Notes under the pieces: model-generated | Database searches by the model: none | Told to the model about the DNA's origin: nothing | What the model saw: only the letters and a program-made list of their open reading frames with translations | Part shown: positions 17,012 through 26,234 of the stretch, one piece after another | Numbering within the stretch: position 1 is the first letter of the stretch | Layout: every line of letters begins with the position of its first letter | Assembly (NCBI GenBank): GCA_030525825.1 | Contig: JAUNDZ010000003.1 | Location: forward strand, 43,641-107,640 | Direction of reading: 5' to 3' | Length of the DNA stretch: 64,000 bases | Source: Moraxella sp. | Lineage (GTDB): Bacteria; Pseudomonadota; Gammaproteobacteria; Pseudomonadales; Moraxellaceae | Position numbers and translations under genes: made by a program

Positions 17012-18098
17012 AGAACCTGTATTCTACCCCTGCGGCAAGACCAATTATTTCCTCATTTTCATAAGTGCTTAGTCTGGTTTGTCTAGAATTTGGCTGTAGG
17101 AATTTTAACTTTTCTATGGCTGTTTCTACATAGGCGGTAGCACGACCATTGGATACTCGAAAATCCTTGGAAACACCGATAGCACCTACGGTATAGTCGG
17201 TAGAGCGAACACCAAAGCCTTGCCCTGCATAATTTTCCACATGACCAACTTGACCATACACATTCCAATCTTTAGCTGGTTGATATACCCCTGATATAAA
17301 GAAGCCGGTTTCATCATCTGCTGTGCCGTAGTCTGCTTTTCTAGCAGATGCCGCAACACGCCAATCGACACCATTATACGCCACCATGCCTGATATGGCT
17401 TTTAATTCATCTCCTGCGTGAGTGTATGAAGCACCCCATTCTACCTTGCCACCCGTACGCATGATTTGAGCGACTGCTGCATCTCTTTTTACATCCTGTC
17501 TTCTGTAAGGACTATCTTTGGTGTATGCACGGATGTTTGTGTCTTCTGTGTTTTCATCCATGCCATAATGAAGCTTGACTCGAGTTCTGCTTCCATCTTT
17601 ACTATGCATAAAGTAAGGTGAGTAGTATTGGATGGCGTTGTTGGAGCGAAATCCTGAGTTGGTAAAGGGCTTGCCAGCACCCATGAGACCAGAATAGGAT
17701 ACAGCCACATCCACCACTTCATCCTCTGGAGTGGTCATTCTGCCAAATCTCATACGACCGTAATCTTTATGTTCCAGACTGATATAAGTGGTACCAGGGC
17801 GAAAGTTTTTTCCGCCATCACCATCCAAATCTGTCAAATAGGTTAGAGAATAACGAGTCGTCCATGTGTCGTCAATTTTTTGAGTGGCTGAGAATTTAAT
17901 TTCGCCTGGTGCATAAAGATTGGTGCGTCCACTGTCTTTGCTATTGCTAACAGCCCCATTTGATAGACGAGTAGATTCAATTTTTTGAGATTCGTGTAGT
18001 AGCTCCATTCTAAGCTTGCCTGAAATCTTTGGGTCGGCATGGGCAACGGTACTTATCAAGGATAAACCGATGGTAATATATAACATGGTATGCTTCAT
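17010..18098 (-). CDS. General outer-membrane porin
   Basis: A 362-residue protein with a signal peptide (MKHTMLYITIGLSLISTVAHA, cut before DPK) and a trimeric-porin-like beta-barrel sequence. It has alternating strands, the LEHKDYGRMRFGRM eyelet-type motif near residue 110, a long loop with AVSYSGLMGAGKPF, and a C-terminal GLAAGVEYRF with the terminal Phe needed for barrel insertion. It resembles the M35-type porin of Moraxella catarrhalis in design; this is recognition only. AAGGAG precedes the ATG. It is monocistronic, divergent from the metallophosphatase and convergent with the oligopeptidase. Confidence 0.85.
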   Translation of the reverse strand: MKHTMLYITIGLSLISTVAHADPKISGKLRMELLHESQKIESTRLSNGAVSNSKDSGRTNLYAPGEIKFSATQKIDDTWTTRYSLTYLTDLDGDGGKNFRPGTTYISLEHKDYGRMRFGRMTTPEDEVVDVAVSYSGLMGAGKPFTNSGFRSNNAIQYYSPYFMHSKDGSRTRVKLHYGMDENTEDTNIRAYTKDSPYRRQDVKRDAAVAQIMRTGGKVEWGASYTHAGDELKAISGMVAYNGVDWRVAASARKADYGTADDETGFFISGVYQPAKDWNVYGQVGHVENYAGQGFGVRSTDYTVGAIGVSKDFRVSNGRATAYVETAIEKLKFLQPNSRQTRLSTYENEEIIGLAAGVEYRF

Positions 18099-18373
18099 AA
18101 AAAACTCCTTGTGTTAATCAGCAATCAAGATGGCTAAAATTGGCTAAAAATGAGTGATTTGCTAGTTTGGCTAAATCAAAATTTTTACGATAGTATATTC
18201 AACCTTTTAGGTTTTAGCAACAAAATTTATAAAATTTGTTTACATATTTTAAAAAATGTAAAGTTTCTATACATAATGGGATTACTTATAAGAAAATTGT
18301 TATCTTGACTCACTGCTTTGTGTTATAATTTTTTGTGATTAATACCCTAAATATTTCAATTAAGGATAATTGC

Positions 18374-20107
18374 ATGTTTCAAAAATTTTTACTCGCCAGT
18401 TTGTGCCTATCTATTGCATCGCTTGGATTTGCTAATGATGTGATCTTAAATCCAAATCCACAAACGACCCAGGCTCATCGTAACGACCAAACCACCAAAG
18501 TTGCCCATGATAATGCCTTAATCAAACCTGCTGTTGCACCACTTGTAAAAAATAATAAACCCAATCGTATTACGAGTACCATCAAGGGGGATCCTGCTAC
18601 ACAGAGAGCATTTAACTGGTTTACCTCTGATGTTTTTGCTGATGCCAAAGTTAAAATATCCACCCGAAAAGACATGAAAAATCCCGTGTTTTTTGATGCT
18701 CAAACAGATATGGTAGAAAGTCATTATATTGAGCGGGATAAAAAAGGTTTTTTTATTTTCAAGCGTTATGACGATGATACTGGCGAGATTAAGGGCTATT
18801 TTACTGATCAACATAAAAATGCTCCATGGTTCCCCAAAGACGAAGCTAAAACGAATGAGCGTACGGGCGTCGATGTGATTAAGGCAGTGGAGGCTGTCTA
18901 CAAGGTGCATGCCACAGGTCTTAAACCAAATACTATTTATTATTATCAAGTAGGCAATCAAGGTAATTGGAGTTCGGTTGGTCAATTTAAAACTGCTGGT
19001 ACAAAAGAAGATGGGTTTAGTTTTATTCAATATACCGATACCCAAAATGCCTACTACAATGAACATATTAATAATGAAGCTCGCTATGCTGCTGACACGC
19101 TAAACCAAGCACAAAAAATCAAGCCTGATGCTCATTTTGTATTGCATACAGGAGATTTTGTAGAGCTGGCTGAGGCGGAGGATGAGTGGATTGATTTGAT
19201 GTCCAAATCCCAACAAGGGCTGCTTAAAATGAGTTTGGTTCCTGTGGCGGGAAATCATGATGAATTTGGTATTAATAGTAGAGAGTTGTTTTTAAATAAG
19301 TTTAATGACCACTTTAATGTGGATAGTGCAGGCAAGATAGATGGTGGCTCTTATTATTCATTTACCTATAATAATGCACACTTTGTTGTTTTAAACACCA
19401 ATGACTATAAAAATATTGATAAAAAAGCTATTGGTTTTGAGCAAATGAATTGGCTTAAAGAGGATGTTAAAAAAGCTCGTGAAAATGGTGCTCAATGGGT
19501 AATCTTGACCTATCACAAACCCCTGTTTTCTAAGGGGTATCATTCATTGCAAGATCTAGAAGTTCAAAAGGTGCGTGATGAATTTATGCAAACCATTGAT
19601 GAGCTAGGCGTGGATTTGGCATTGCAAGGTCATGATCATGTCTATTCTCGTACTAAGCCATTAAGTTATGCTTTAAGTGCTGAAAGTTTTGTCAATGCCA
19701 AAATTGAAGATGTTAAGTATAGCTACAATGGCAATAATATTAAGACTTTTCACGATCCTAAAGGAACGATTTTCATGGTGCCAAATACTGCTGGGACAAA
19801 GTCTTATGACATCATCTACGACCGACCTTTGAGTCATATTCATAAAATTCGCCCTCGCCTAAATTGGCTGACTCAATCTCAGCTTGAGCATTACAATAGT
19901 CTATTTGAAGTAGGGTTTCAGCCTCAAAGAAGTAAGCGTTTTGAGGAGAATATTGGCAACTATCGTGATAATACCATTCAGAATTTCGCTGTCTACACCA
20001 TCAATGGTCGGGTTTTGAATGCTCAGATTTATCAGGTCTTTGGCGATCTAAGCAAGAATGAAAAGCGTCAAGTAATTAAGGTGGATGAGTTTAATATTGA
20101 AAAATAG
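18374..20107 (+). CDS. Exported purple-acid-phosphatase-like metallophosphoesterase
   Basis: A 577-residue secreted protein with a signal peptide (MFQKFLLASLCLSIASLGFA, cut before ND). An N-terminal fibronectin-III-like region (residues about 70-215, ending YKVHATGLKPNTIYYYQVGN) precedes a calcineurin-like phosphoesterase domain. The metal ligands are visible: Asp222 (QYTDTQ), Asp261 (HTGDF), Asn294 and His295 (AGNHDE), a His in LTYHKP, and His420 and His422 (QGHDHVYSR). This is the purple acid phosphatase arrangement, suggesting hydrolysis of phosphomonoesters in the periplasm. The start was set at 18374 by AAGGAT 12 bp upstream and by the signal peptide. Its upstream region (18099-18373) is AT-rich and shared with the divergent porin. 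Confidence 0.85.
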   Translation: MFQKFLLASLCLSIASLGFANDVILNPNPQTTQAHRNDQTTKVAHDNALIKPAVAPLVKNNKPNRITSTIKGDPATQRAFNWFTSDVFADAKVKISTRKDMKNPVFFDAQTDMVESHYIERDKKGFFIFKRYDDDTGEIKGYFTDQHKNAPWFPKDEAKTNERTGVDVIKAVEAVYKVHATGLKPNTIYYYQVGNQGNWSSVGQFKTAGTKEDGFSFIQYTDTQNAYYNEHINNEARYAADTLNQAQKIKPDAHFVLHTGDFVELAEAEDEWIDLMSKSQQGLLKMSLVPVAGNHDEFGINSRELFLNKFNDHFNVDSAGKIDGGSYYSFTYNNAHFVVLNTNDYKNIDKKAIGFEQMNWLKEDVKKARENGAQWVILTYHKPLFSKGYHSLQDLEVQKVRDEFMQTIDELGVDLALQGHDHVYSRTKPLSYALSAESFVNAKIEDVKYSYNGNNIKTFHDPKGTIFMVPNTAGTKSYDIIYDRPLSHIHKIRPRLNWLTQSQLEHYNSLFEVGFQPQRSKRFEENIGNYRDNTIQNFAVYTINGRVLNAQIYQVFGDLSKNEKRQVIKVDEFNIEK

Positions 20108-20191
20108 TTTAATAAAACCAAAAGTGTTTAGGGCTTTTGTATGATTAAATTTGTAGCTGTAATGGATTGGCTATCATGTCATACTTAAAAT

Positions 20192-20690
20192 ATGAAACTA
20201 ACTTATTGTAAATTAAGTAAAAAAGTACAAAAAGACCACCTGAATTTTGTACTTGAGATAATAGCTGGTTCATCATTGATTTGCTGCAAAATCTTAACTT
20301 ATGGTAGGGAGGGGGTAATCTCATCTTGAGGCTCGCACCTTGTTTGGCAATGAAGTAAAGTTCAATGAGAGTTGCTTTTGTGGTATTTGCAAAGCCAAAC
20401 AGGGTTGTATTGCTAATGACTAACAGTCGTATTTGGTTGATAAAACGCAATGGCAGTGTTTATACTGCCTGTGCTAAAAGAAACAAAATATGTCCTAATG
20501 TCTATTGCCACAATCGCAATTAAATCAGACCTGACGGTATTGTCCATACTAGTGGTTACAAAAGCCACAATACTCTTGATATGAGTAATTTAATTGCTTT
20601 TGTATCAACCACTCAAATCTAGTACAGCCCAAAACAGATATAAGATGATAAGCTGATGAAATAAGGTATGGACGATTAACGAATTTTGAT
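20192..20690 (+). mobile_element. Decayed IS1595/IS1016-type transposase
   Basis: No intact ORF, but a transposase can be followed through stops and frameshifts. It starts MKLTYCKLSKKVQK at 20192. Around 20365 comes VKFNESCFCGICKAKQG, equivalent to the DESYFGG-K-GKRG block. From 20437 it reads LIKRNGSVYTACA, then a stop, then IRPDGIVHTSGYKSHNTLDMSN. A +1 shift near 20590 yields FNCFCINHS, equivalent to the HYRINHS block. These blocks are in the order known for the IS1016 group. The catalytic residues are partly lost and the end is missing. Terminal inverted repeats were not found. It fills the 595-bp gap between the metallophosphatase and a small membrane protein gene. Confidence 0.75.
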
Positions 20691-20702
20691 TGTGGAGTGG
20701 AG

Positions 20703-20927
20703 ATGGATGGTATTATCATCAATCATTTAGAAGGATTTTCTTTAATTATTGCAGGGCTATTATGTCTATTGCCTGCTTATTTTCTTATCTTTAAATGGCT
20801 ACCCAGATGGGGATTGTCTTTGGGCAGTTGGTCAGCGATTGTATTTTCTTGCATTTGCACCAGTGGCATGATGCTATTTCATGATGATGTTGCCAAATAT
20901 TTATTACAGCTGTTGGGGTCGCCATAA
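20703..20927 (+). CDS. Small two-helix membrane protein, unknown
   Basis: A 74-residue protein with two predicted membrane helices (LEGFSLIIAGLLCLLPAYFL and SWSAIVFSCICTSGMMLF) joined by a short basic loop (KWLPRWG). I do not recognise the family. The ATG at 20703 lies 5 bp after GGAG. It follows the transposase fossil and is closed by a terminator, so it is a stand-alone gene. Coding is supported by the two clean helices and the ribosome site, not by any homology I can name. Confidence 0.55.
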   Translation: MDGIIINHLEGFSLIIAGLLCLLPAYFLIFKWLPRWGLSLGSWSAIVFSCICTSGMMLFHDDVAKYLLQLLGSP

Positions 20928-20981
20928 ATTAATCAAAAACGAATTACCATCGGTTTTTGATTACAGTTTTTTGTCAATAAT

Positions 20982-21018
20982 AAAAAACCGCCCTTACCCA
21001 AAAAGGCGGTTTTTTTTA
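20982..21018. terminator. Bidirectional terminator
   Basis: AACCGCC (20986-20992) pairs with GGCGGTT (21005-21011), flanked by A and T runs. It separates the small membrane protein gene from the convergent binding-protein gene. Confidence 0.85.
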
Positions 21019-21028
21019 AATTAAACCA

Positions 21029-22600
21029 TCACCACTTTAACAAGTTTAGGTTGTATTTGCGTTCAAAGGGGTCGAGCGTTAAGCCTTGTAGTGATTTATG
21101 AGCGGCGGCACTTTGCTGATAATAGACCACAGGAATGAGTGGTCGCTCGTCCACGAGAATCTGGGCGACTTGTTTTTTAAGTGCTTCACGCTTGGTGTCA
21201 TCATCGGTGGTGGCGATGGCGTGCAGGGCGTCGGTTAGGGTTGGGTTTTGGTAATTCATCACGCCCCAGTCGCTGCCTTTGGGCGACAGGTCTTCTTGTA
21301 GGGATGCTAGCGGGTCGGGGGTGTTGCCGTAGTTACGAGCGTAGAGTGCCAGTTGTAGCGAGCCGTCTTGATGAGCCTTTGGAATCTCTGATGAGTTGGC
21401 GACGCTCACCTGTAAGCCCACGCCGATTTTACGCCATTGGTCTTGTAGGGTGGTGGCGATGAGTGGCAGCTCTGGGCGGTCAGAAAAAGTGATGAGCGTT
21501 ACGCTAAATGGCTTACCGTCTTTTTGTAAAATACCGTCCGCCCCTTCGCTAAATCCATTGGCGAGCAGTTTGGCTTTGATGGCAGGATAATCGGGCGTGG
21601 ATTTACTCGCCCCTGCTTGCCAAGAGCCGAACATCGGTGGCAACAGCTCGTAGGCAGCCGCATCGCCAATGCGTAGCACCGATTTGGCAATCGCTTCACG
21701 GTCGATGGCGTCCGAGAGTGCTTGACGGGTGGTCTTGTCGGCAAAGAGCGGATGGGCGATGTTCATCTTGATGGCGATGGTGCGAGCCAGTGTGGCGGTG
21801 GCGACTTGTAGGTCGGTGTTGGCTTGTAGGCGTTTTAGACTGGCGGCATCTAGGGTATAGACCAGATGGTCATCGCCACTTTCGGCAAGCAGGGTGCGTG
21901 TCTCGCTGCGAGAGTTGGCAAGATAAGTAATGCGACTGATGTGAGCCTTATCGCCCCAGTAGTTGGCGTAGGCGGACTGCTCCATCTTTTGGGGTGGTTC
22001 GATTTTGTCGGCTTGATATGCCCCTGTGGCGATGATGGTTTTGGCGACGCCTTTGTCATCAAAAGAGCTTGGGGCTAGAATGATGGCACTGCTGTGTGCC
22101 AGATAGGACGGCAGGGTGGTCAAAGGCTCGGCAAGCACAATCTCAACCGTCTTGTCATCGACAGCCTTAACTAGGCTAATCCCTGCACTTTCTAAGGCGG
22201 TGGGCTTATTTAGGGTGTTGGTTAGGCTGTTCACCACTTCTTTGGCGGTCATGGGCGTGCCGTCGTGAAAGGTTACGCCATCACGCAGGGTAAATGTCCA
22301 AGTCTTACCGCCATCATTGCTCTGCCAGCTTTGGGCAAGGGCGGGGGCAAGATTGCCCTTATCGTCCACATCGACCAAGGTCTCACCAATGCCCATGCGT
22401 TGATACACAAATCCTGATGTGTTGGGGTCGGCATTGGTAATCTCCCAAGGGGTAACGACCGTCAGAGCCTTGTCAGAGATGGCAGGCGTGGCGGTATTGG
22501 TGGCGGTGTCGGCAGGCTTGTCATCACCACAAGCGGTCAGGGCAAGGGCGGTGGTCAAGATGGCGGCAGGTCGCCAGAGTGGTTGTGCAAAAATACTCAT
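21029..22600 (-). CDS. Peptide/nickel-type solute-binding lipoprotein
   Basis: A 523-residue periplasmic binding protein of SBP_bac_5 (DppA/NikA/OppA) type, anchored as a lipoprotein. The lipobox is LTAC with Cys24, after a hydrophobic leader. Conserved family segments are YQRMGIGETLVDVDDKGNLAPALAQSW, KTWTFTLRDGVTFHDGTPMTAKEVVNSL and ATGAYQ, with a C-terminal VYYQQSAAAHKSLQGLTLDPFERKYNL. It is a single gene with AGGAT before the ATG. No transporter genes adjoin it. The permease/ATPase operon at 10421-13635 lacks its own binding protein and is of matching type, so the two may work together. Its codon use is GC-richer than that of the oligopeptidase-porin-phosphatase genes to the left. Confidence 0.85.
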   Translation of the reverse strand: MSIFAQPLWRPAAILTTALALTACGDDKPADTATNTATPAISDKALTVVTPWEITNADPNTSGFVYQRMGIGETLVDVDDKGNLAPALAQSWQSNDGGKTWTFTLRDGVTFHDGTPMTAKEVVNSLTNTLNKPTALESAGISLVKAVDDKTVEIVLAEPLTTLPSYLAHSSAIILAPSSFDDKGVAKTIIATGAYQADKIEPPQKMEQSAYANYWGDKAHISRITYLANSRSETRTLLAESGDDHLVYTLDAASLKRLQANTDLQVATATLARTIAIKMNIAHPLFADKTTRQALSDAIDREAIAKSVLRIGDAAAYELLPPMFGSWQAGASKSTPDYPAIKAKLLANGFSEGADGILQKDGKPFSVTLITFSDRPELPLIATTLQDQWRKIGVGLQVSVANSSEIPKAHQDGSLQLALYARNYGNTPDPLASLQEDLSPKGSDWGVMNYQNPTLTDALHAIATTDDDTKREALKKQVAQILVDERPLIPVVYYQQSAAAHKSLQGLTLDPFERKYNLNLLKW

Positions 22601-22826
22601 GAATTATCCTAATAAAAAAGTCAATATTGCTTGTTATTATATAACAACAAAAATGGCAAGTAAACGATATTTATTGGTATCTTGTGCAGATGAGCGATTT
22701 TTTTATTAAATCAAAGCAAATTATTGATACAAATTAACTGCTATTTTTGGCAAAAAATGATACACTAGCCAATCATCATAACGCACAAACTCATCAAACC
22801 AAATCATAAATATCATTATATTACCC

Positions 22827-23789
22827 ATGAAAACAGCCATTATACTTGTCAATCTAGGCACGCCAGATGAGCCGACCCCGCAGGCGGTGCGTCGCTATCT
22901 GCGTGAGTTTTTGTCCGACAAACGAGTGATTGAAATTCCGCCACTGATTTGGCAAATCATTTTAAACTTATTTGTTCTCACCACTCGTCCCAAACGAGTG
23001 GCTCACGCTTATGAGAGCGTGTGGACGGCTGACGGCTCGCCCCTACTTGCGATTTTAAAGGCACAGGCAAGACAGCTAGAACAAAAGCTGTCTGACGAAG
23101 GCAAATACATCCCTGTATTTGCTGCCACTACCTACGGCAACCCCAACATTAAGGCGGTCATGGCGGATTTGCAAGATAAAGGCTATGATGATTTGATCGT
23201 CTTTTCTTTGTATCCGCAGTACTCTGCCACGACCACAGGGGCGGTGTTTGATAAAGTGGCACAGTATTGTATGCGTGAGCGAAATATGCCTGCCGTACAA
23301 TTCACCAAAGATTATCATGACCACCCTTTGTACATACAAGCACTGGTTGAGAGTATCCAAAGGCACTGGGAGAAGCATGGGCGAGCGGACAGGCTGCTCA
23401 TGAGTTTTCACGGCATTCCTAAGCCCTATGCGGATAAAGGCGACCCCTATGCTGAGCAATGCCGTCGCACGGCGGTGCTGGTGGCAAGCGAGCTTGGGCT
23501 TAATAATGACGAATGGGCGATAAGTTTCCAGTCTCGCTTTGGAGCCCAAGAGTGGCTCAAACCCTACACCGATGAGCTATTGACCGAGTGGGGCAGTCAA
23601 GGGTTGTCTGTACAGGTGCTAAGCCCTGCATTTAGTGCCGACTGCCTTGAAACCTTAGAAGAGCTTGCTGTGGAGAATCGTGATAACTTCATGAACGCAG
23701 GTGGTAAATCCTATCAGTACATCCCTGCACTTAACACCGATGAGTTGCACATCAAGCTGATGGCAGAAATTGTGGAGCGTTATCTGTGA
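22827..23789 (+). CDS. hemH: Ferrochelatase
   Basis: Inserts ferrous iron into protoporphyrin IX, the last step of haem synthesis. It is 320 residues long, as in other gammaproteobacteria. Signatures are ILVNLGTPDEPTPQAVRRYL at the start, YPQYSATTTG, the SFHGIPKPYADKGDPY block with the catalytic His, FQSRFGAQEWLKPYT and SPAFSADCLETLEEL. The gene has no clear Shine-Dalgarno and no operon partner. A terminator follows. hemB, an earlier step of the same pathway, is at 39080-40084. Confidence 0.96.
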   Translation: MKTAIILVNLGTPDEPTPQAVRRYLREFLSDKRVIEIPPLIWQIILNLFVLTTRPKRVAHAYESVWTADGSPLLAILKAQARQLEQKLSDEGKYIPVFAATTYGNPNIKAVMADLQDKGYDDLIVFSLYPQYSATTTGAVFDKVAQYCMRERNMPAVQFTKDYHDHPLYIQALVESIQRHWEKHGRADRLLMSFHGIPKPYADKGDPYAEQCRRTAVLVASELGLNNDEWAISFQSRFGAQEWLKPYTDELLTEWGSQGLSVQVLSPAFSADCLETLEELAVENRDNFMNAGGKSYQYIPALNTDELHIKLMAEIVERYL

Positions 23790-23819
23790 TGGCTTGACGA
23801 CTAAAAAGCCTGAACCATA

Positions 23820-23847
23820 AAAAACCTGCCGCATGGGCAGGTTTTTT
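23820..23847. terminator. Bidirectional terminator after hemH
   Basis: ACCTGCC (23824-23830) pairs with GGCAGGT (23836-23842), with A and T runs on either side. Confidence 0.85.
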
Positions 23848-23894
23848 ATCAATGACAACATTTATCAGCTTGGCAATCTGATAAAACCATCAAA

Positions 23895-24521
23895 TCATCG
23901 CAGGCGAATGGACGGCAGATGCCAATCAAAACGCACGGCAAGCATTCGCACGCCAAAGATGATGGCTAAGGTGGCGGTATCTTGAATGCTGCTGATGACG
24001 CCCAAATGCCCCAAGACAAAGTACACTAGCGAGCCGATGATGCTGGCACTGATGTAGATTTCTTTTTGTAGCACTAGGGGGATTTCATTGCAAATCATGT
24101 CTCGCATGATGCCACCTGCGATGCTGGTCAATACCGCCATCATCACCGCAATCAGCGGATGCACACCAAAGGACAGCCCGACTTTCAACCCAATGACACT
24201 AAAAGCTGCCAAGCCTATCGCATCAAAGAATCTAAGCGTCCAATCAATCTTTTGATAATAACTAAAAAACACCTGACAGATGAGCGATGTCAGCGTGATG
24301 ACGACGACATAATTTAAATCCGTCATCCAAAACAGCGGATGGCGGTCAAGCATGACATCACGAATGGTGCCACCACCGATGGCATTGACCATAGACACCA
24401 AAATACAGCCAAAAAAGTCAAACTTGCGGTGCAGGGCTAGGGTCGTCCCTGCGATGGAGCAGGCGATGATGCCCACCATGTCAAGCAGGTAAATCATCAA
24501 TTCTGGGGTTAGTACTGGCAT
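23895..24521 (-). CDS. TRIC-family (UPF0126) cation channel protein
   Basis: A 208-residue inner-membrane protein with about seven helices built as two repeats. Each repeat carries the family's glycine-rich motif: NAIGGGTIRDVML in the first and SIAGGIMRDMIC in the second. Prokaryotic TRIC proteins form trimeric monovalent cation channels; the physiological role here is unknown. The ATG at 24521 gives the normal N-terminus. It follows the DMT transporter gene on the same strand after 18 bp, so both probably belong to the gmk transcript. Confidence 0.85.
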   Translation of the reverse strand: MPVLTPELMIYLLDMVGIIACSIAGTTLALHRKFDFFGCILVSMVNAIGGGTIRDVMLDRHPLFWMTDLNYVVVITLTSLICQVFFSYYQKIDWTLRFFDAIGLAAFSVIGLKVGLSFGVHPLIAVMMAVLTSIAGGIMRDMICNEIPLVLQKEIYISASIIGSLVYFVLGHLGVISSIQDTATLAIIFGVRMLAVRFDWHLPSIRLR

Positions 24522-24539
24522 GGGTAAATTTCAAAACAG

Positions 24540-25502
24540 TTAGGATTGCATACTGGCAAAGCAAATCAAGCCTGCCATCACCATCAATACGCCAATCAGA
24601 CTGACGGCAGACGGCAAAGGTGAGCCGAGCAGCACCATGCCACCAATGATGGCAAAAATCATCTCGCTGGCTTGTGTGGCATCGATGGCGGCAATCTGAC
24701 CACCTGTACTGGCTTTGCTGCGAGCAAAGATAAAAATACAAGTGGCAATCATCCCTGACAGCAAGGCCACTAAGAATGTATGAAACATCTGCATCGTGCT
24801 TGGTGCTGTCGGTGCGGTGATGATGCCTAGCACGAGCCAAAAAGGCAGTGAGCCTGTGGTCAAAAGCCATACTTTATTCAAGGCACTGCCCATCAAGGCT
24901 GATGAGATGTGTGGCATGGTGCGTAATAGAGCGTTATCGCCATTTGGCTTGGCGGTGGCGTACCACACCAGCTGATTGCCAATGGGCAAACAAAACCCTG
25001 CAATCAGAGCAGGCAGACCGCCTAATAACAACACTTGTGCGAGCGAAGTGCCATTATCCAACACCCCTTCGCCAAAGCTGGCAACCAGTGTGCCCGTAAA
25101 GATAAGCAGACTGGTGGTGATGACTTGTTTGCCCAATTTCTCGCCAAATGCCGTCAGAATAATCAGGCTTGCCACGCTGGTGAACTGAAATGCGGTGGCA
25201 ATCAGCCAGCCAGGGGCATGGTCTGCTCCAAAACACAGCAATGAATAAAAACCACCAAAGCCGATACCGCCAGCCAACACCCAAAACCGCCAATACGAGT
25301 GCAGCAGTCGCACCAAAGCCACAAACTCGCTCATACCGCCTTTTATCAGGATGATGCTACTTAAAATCAGCCAAGCGAACAGGTAACGACCACTTGCCGA
25401 CCAAAACCAATGACCGCCTTGACTTGCCATCAGCTCATTTAACACAAAGGTGCTACTAAAAAACAGCCCTGCCAACAGCCCCAATAAGACCAGACGCAGC
25501 AT
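24540..25502 (-). CDS. DMT-superfamily efflux transporter
   Basis: A 320-residue membrane protein with about ten helices, in the style of the multidrug-resistance efflux branch of the drug/metabolite transporters. Examples are LLGLLAGLFFSSTFVLNELM at the start and AIDATQASEMIFAIIGGMVLLG near the end, the EamA-type second repeat. Substrate is unknown. Its ATG overlaps the gmk stop by one base (TGATG at 25500-25504), so translation is probably coupled to guanylate kinase. Confidence 0.8.
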   Translation of the reverse strand: MLRLVLLGLLAGLFFSSTFVLNELMASQGGHWFWSASGRYLFAWLILSSIILIKGGMSEFVALVRLLHSYWRFWVLAGGIGFGGFYSLLCFGADHAPGWLIATAFQFTSVASLIILTAFGEKLGKQVITTSLLIFTGTLVASFGEGVLDNGTSLAQVLLLGGLPALIAGFCLPIGNQLVWYATAKPNGDNALLRTMPHISSALMGSALNKVWLLTTGSLPFWLVLGIITAPTAPSTMQMFHTFLVALLSGMIATCIFIFARSKASTGGQIAAIDATQASEMIFAIIGGMVLLGSPLPSAVSLIGVLMVMAGLICFASMQS

Positions 25503-26134
25503 CAGTCGCCAGACAGTAGGGCGTCGATGAGTGTGCGATGACGGCTTTGCTGTTTGGCGAGTGTCAGTCTGCTTGCGGTGATGATGGCTTGTAGGTCAGA
25601 TAGTGCCTGATTAAAATCATCATTGATGACCACATAATCAAAGTGATGATAATGCTGCATCTCATGGACAGAGCCTGCCAGTCTGGTGTTGATGACTTCA
25701 ATGCTGTCTTGCCCACGATTGGACAGGCGAGATTTTAGGGCGTCTTTGCTTGGCGGTAGGATAAAAATCATCACTACTTGTGAAAACTTTTCTTTGACTT
25801 GCAATGCCCCTTGCCAATCAATCTCTAAGATGACATCGATGCCTTGATGAAGCAGCTCATCAACCGCTTGTTTGGATGTGCCGTAGTAGTTGCCAAAGAC
25901 TTCGGCATATTCAAAAAATGCACCATCTTTGATGAGCTGCTCAAAGCTCTCTTTGGTGGTAAAATGATAATGCACACCATCCGTCTCGGCAGGTCTAGGC
26001 TCTCGTGTGGTGTGTGAGATGCTGACTTTGAGACTGTCGGTGGTTGCTAATAGCTCTTTGACAAGGCTGGTCTTGCCTGTGCCTGATGCGGCGGTGATGA
26101 TAAAGAGTGTGCCTTGGGGGGTCGGGGTATTCAT
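25502..26134 (-). CDS. gmk: Guanylate kinase
   Basis: Phosphorylates GMP to GDP with ATP. It is 210 residues long. The P-loop ASGTGKTS is at residues 16-23, the GMP-binding region reads [21 protein letters not shown], and [15 protein letters not shown] and IFILPPS follow in the usual order. The start at 26134 is a few residues upstream of the beta strand, as normal. It heads an unusual group with the DMT transporter and the TRIC channel. rpoZ and spoT, frequent gmk neighbours elsewhere, are not here. Confidence 0.96.
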   Translation of the reverse strand: MNTPTPQGTLFIITAASGTGKTSLVKELLATTDSLKVSISHTTREPRPAETDGVHYHFTTKESFEQLIKDGAFFEYAEVFGNYYGTSKQAVDELLHQGIDVILEIDWQGALQVKEKFSQVVMIFILPPSKDALKSRLSNRGQDSIEVINTRLAGSVHEMQHYHHFDYVVINDDFNQALSDLQAIITASRLTLAKQQSRHRTLIDALLSGD

Positions 26135-26234
26135 GCGTTAATAACCGTCAAAAAAAGAATTAAATAATAAAAAATGATAAAGTCAAATAAATATTATAAC
26201 ACAAGCCCATCACAGGATAAAATCATGCCAGCAC

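Noticed and set aside
20145-20450. Minus-strand ORF of 101 residues in the IS remnant
   Set aside because: The transposase similarity is on the plus strand. The minus frame has no recognisable features.
21181-21462. Antisense ORF within the binding-lipoprotein gene
   Set aside because: Arginine/glycine/tryptophan-rich shadow of a GC-biased coding frame.
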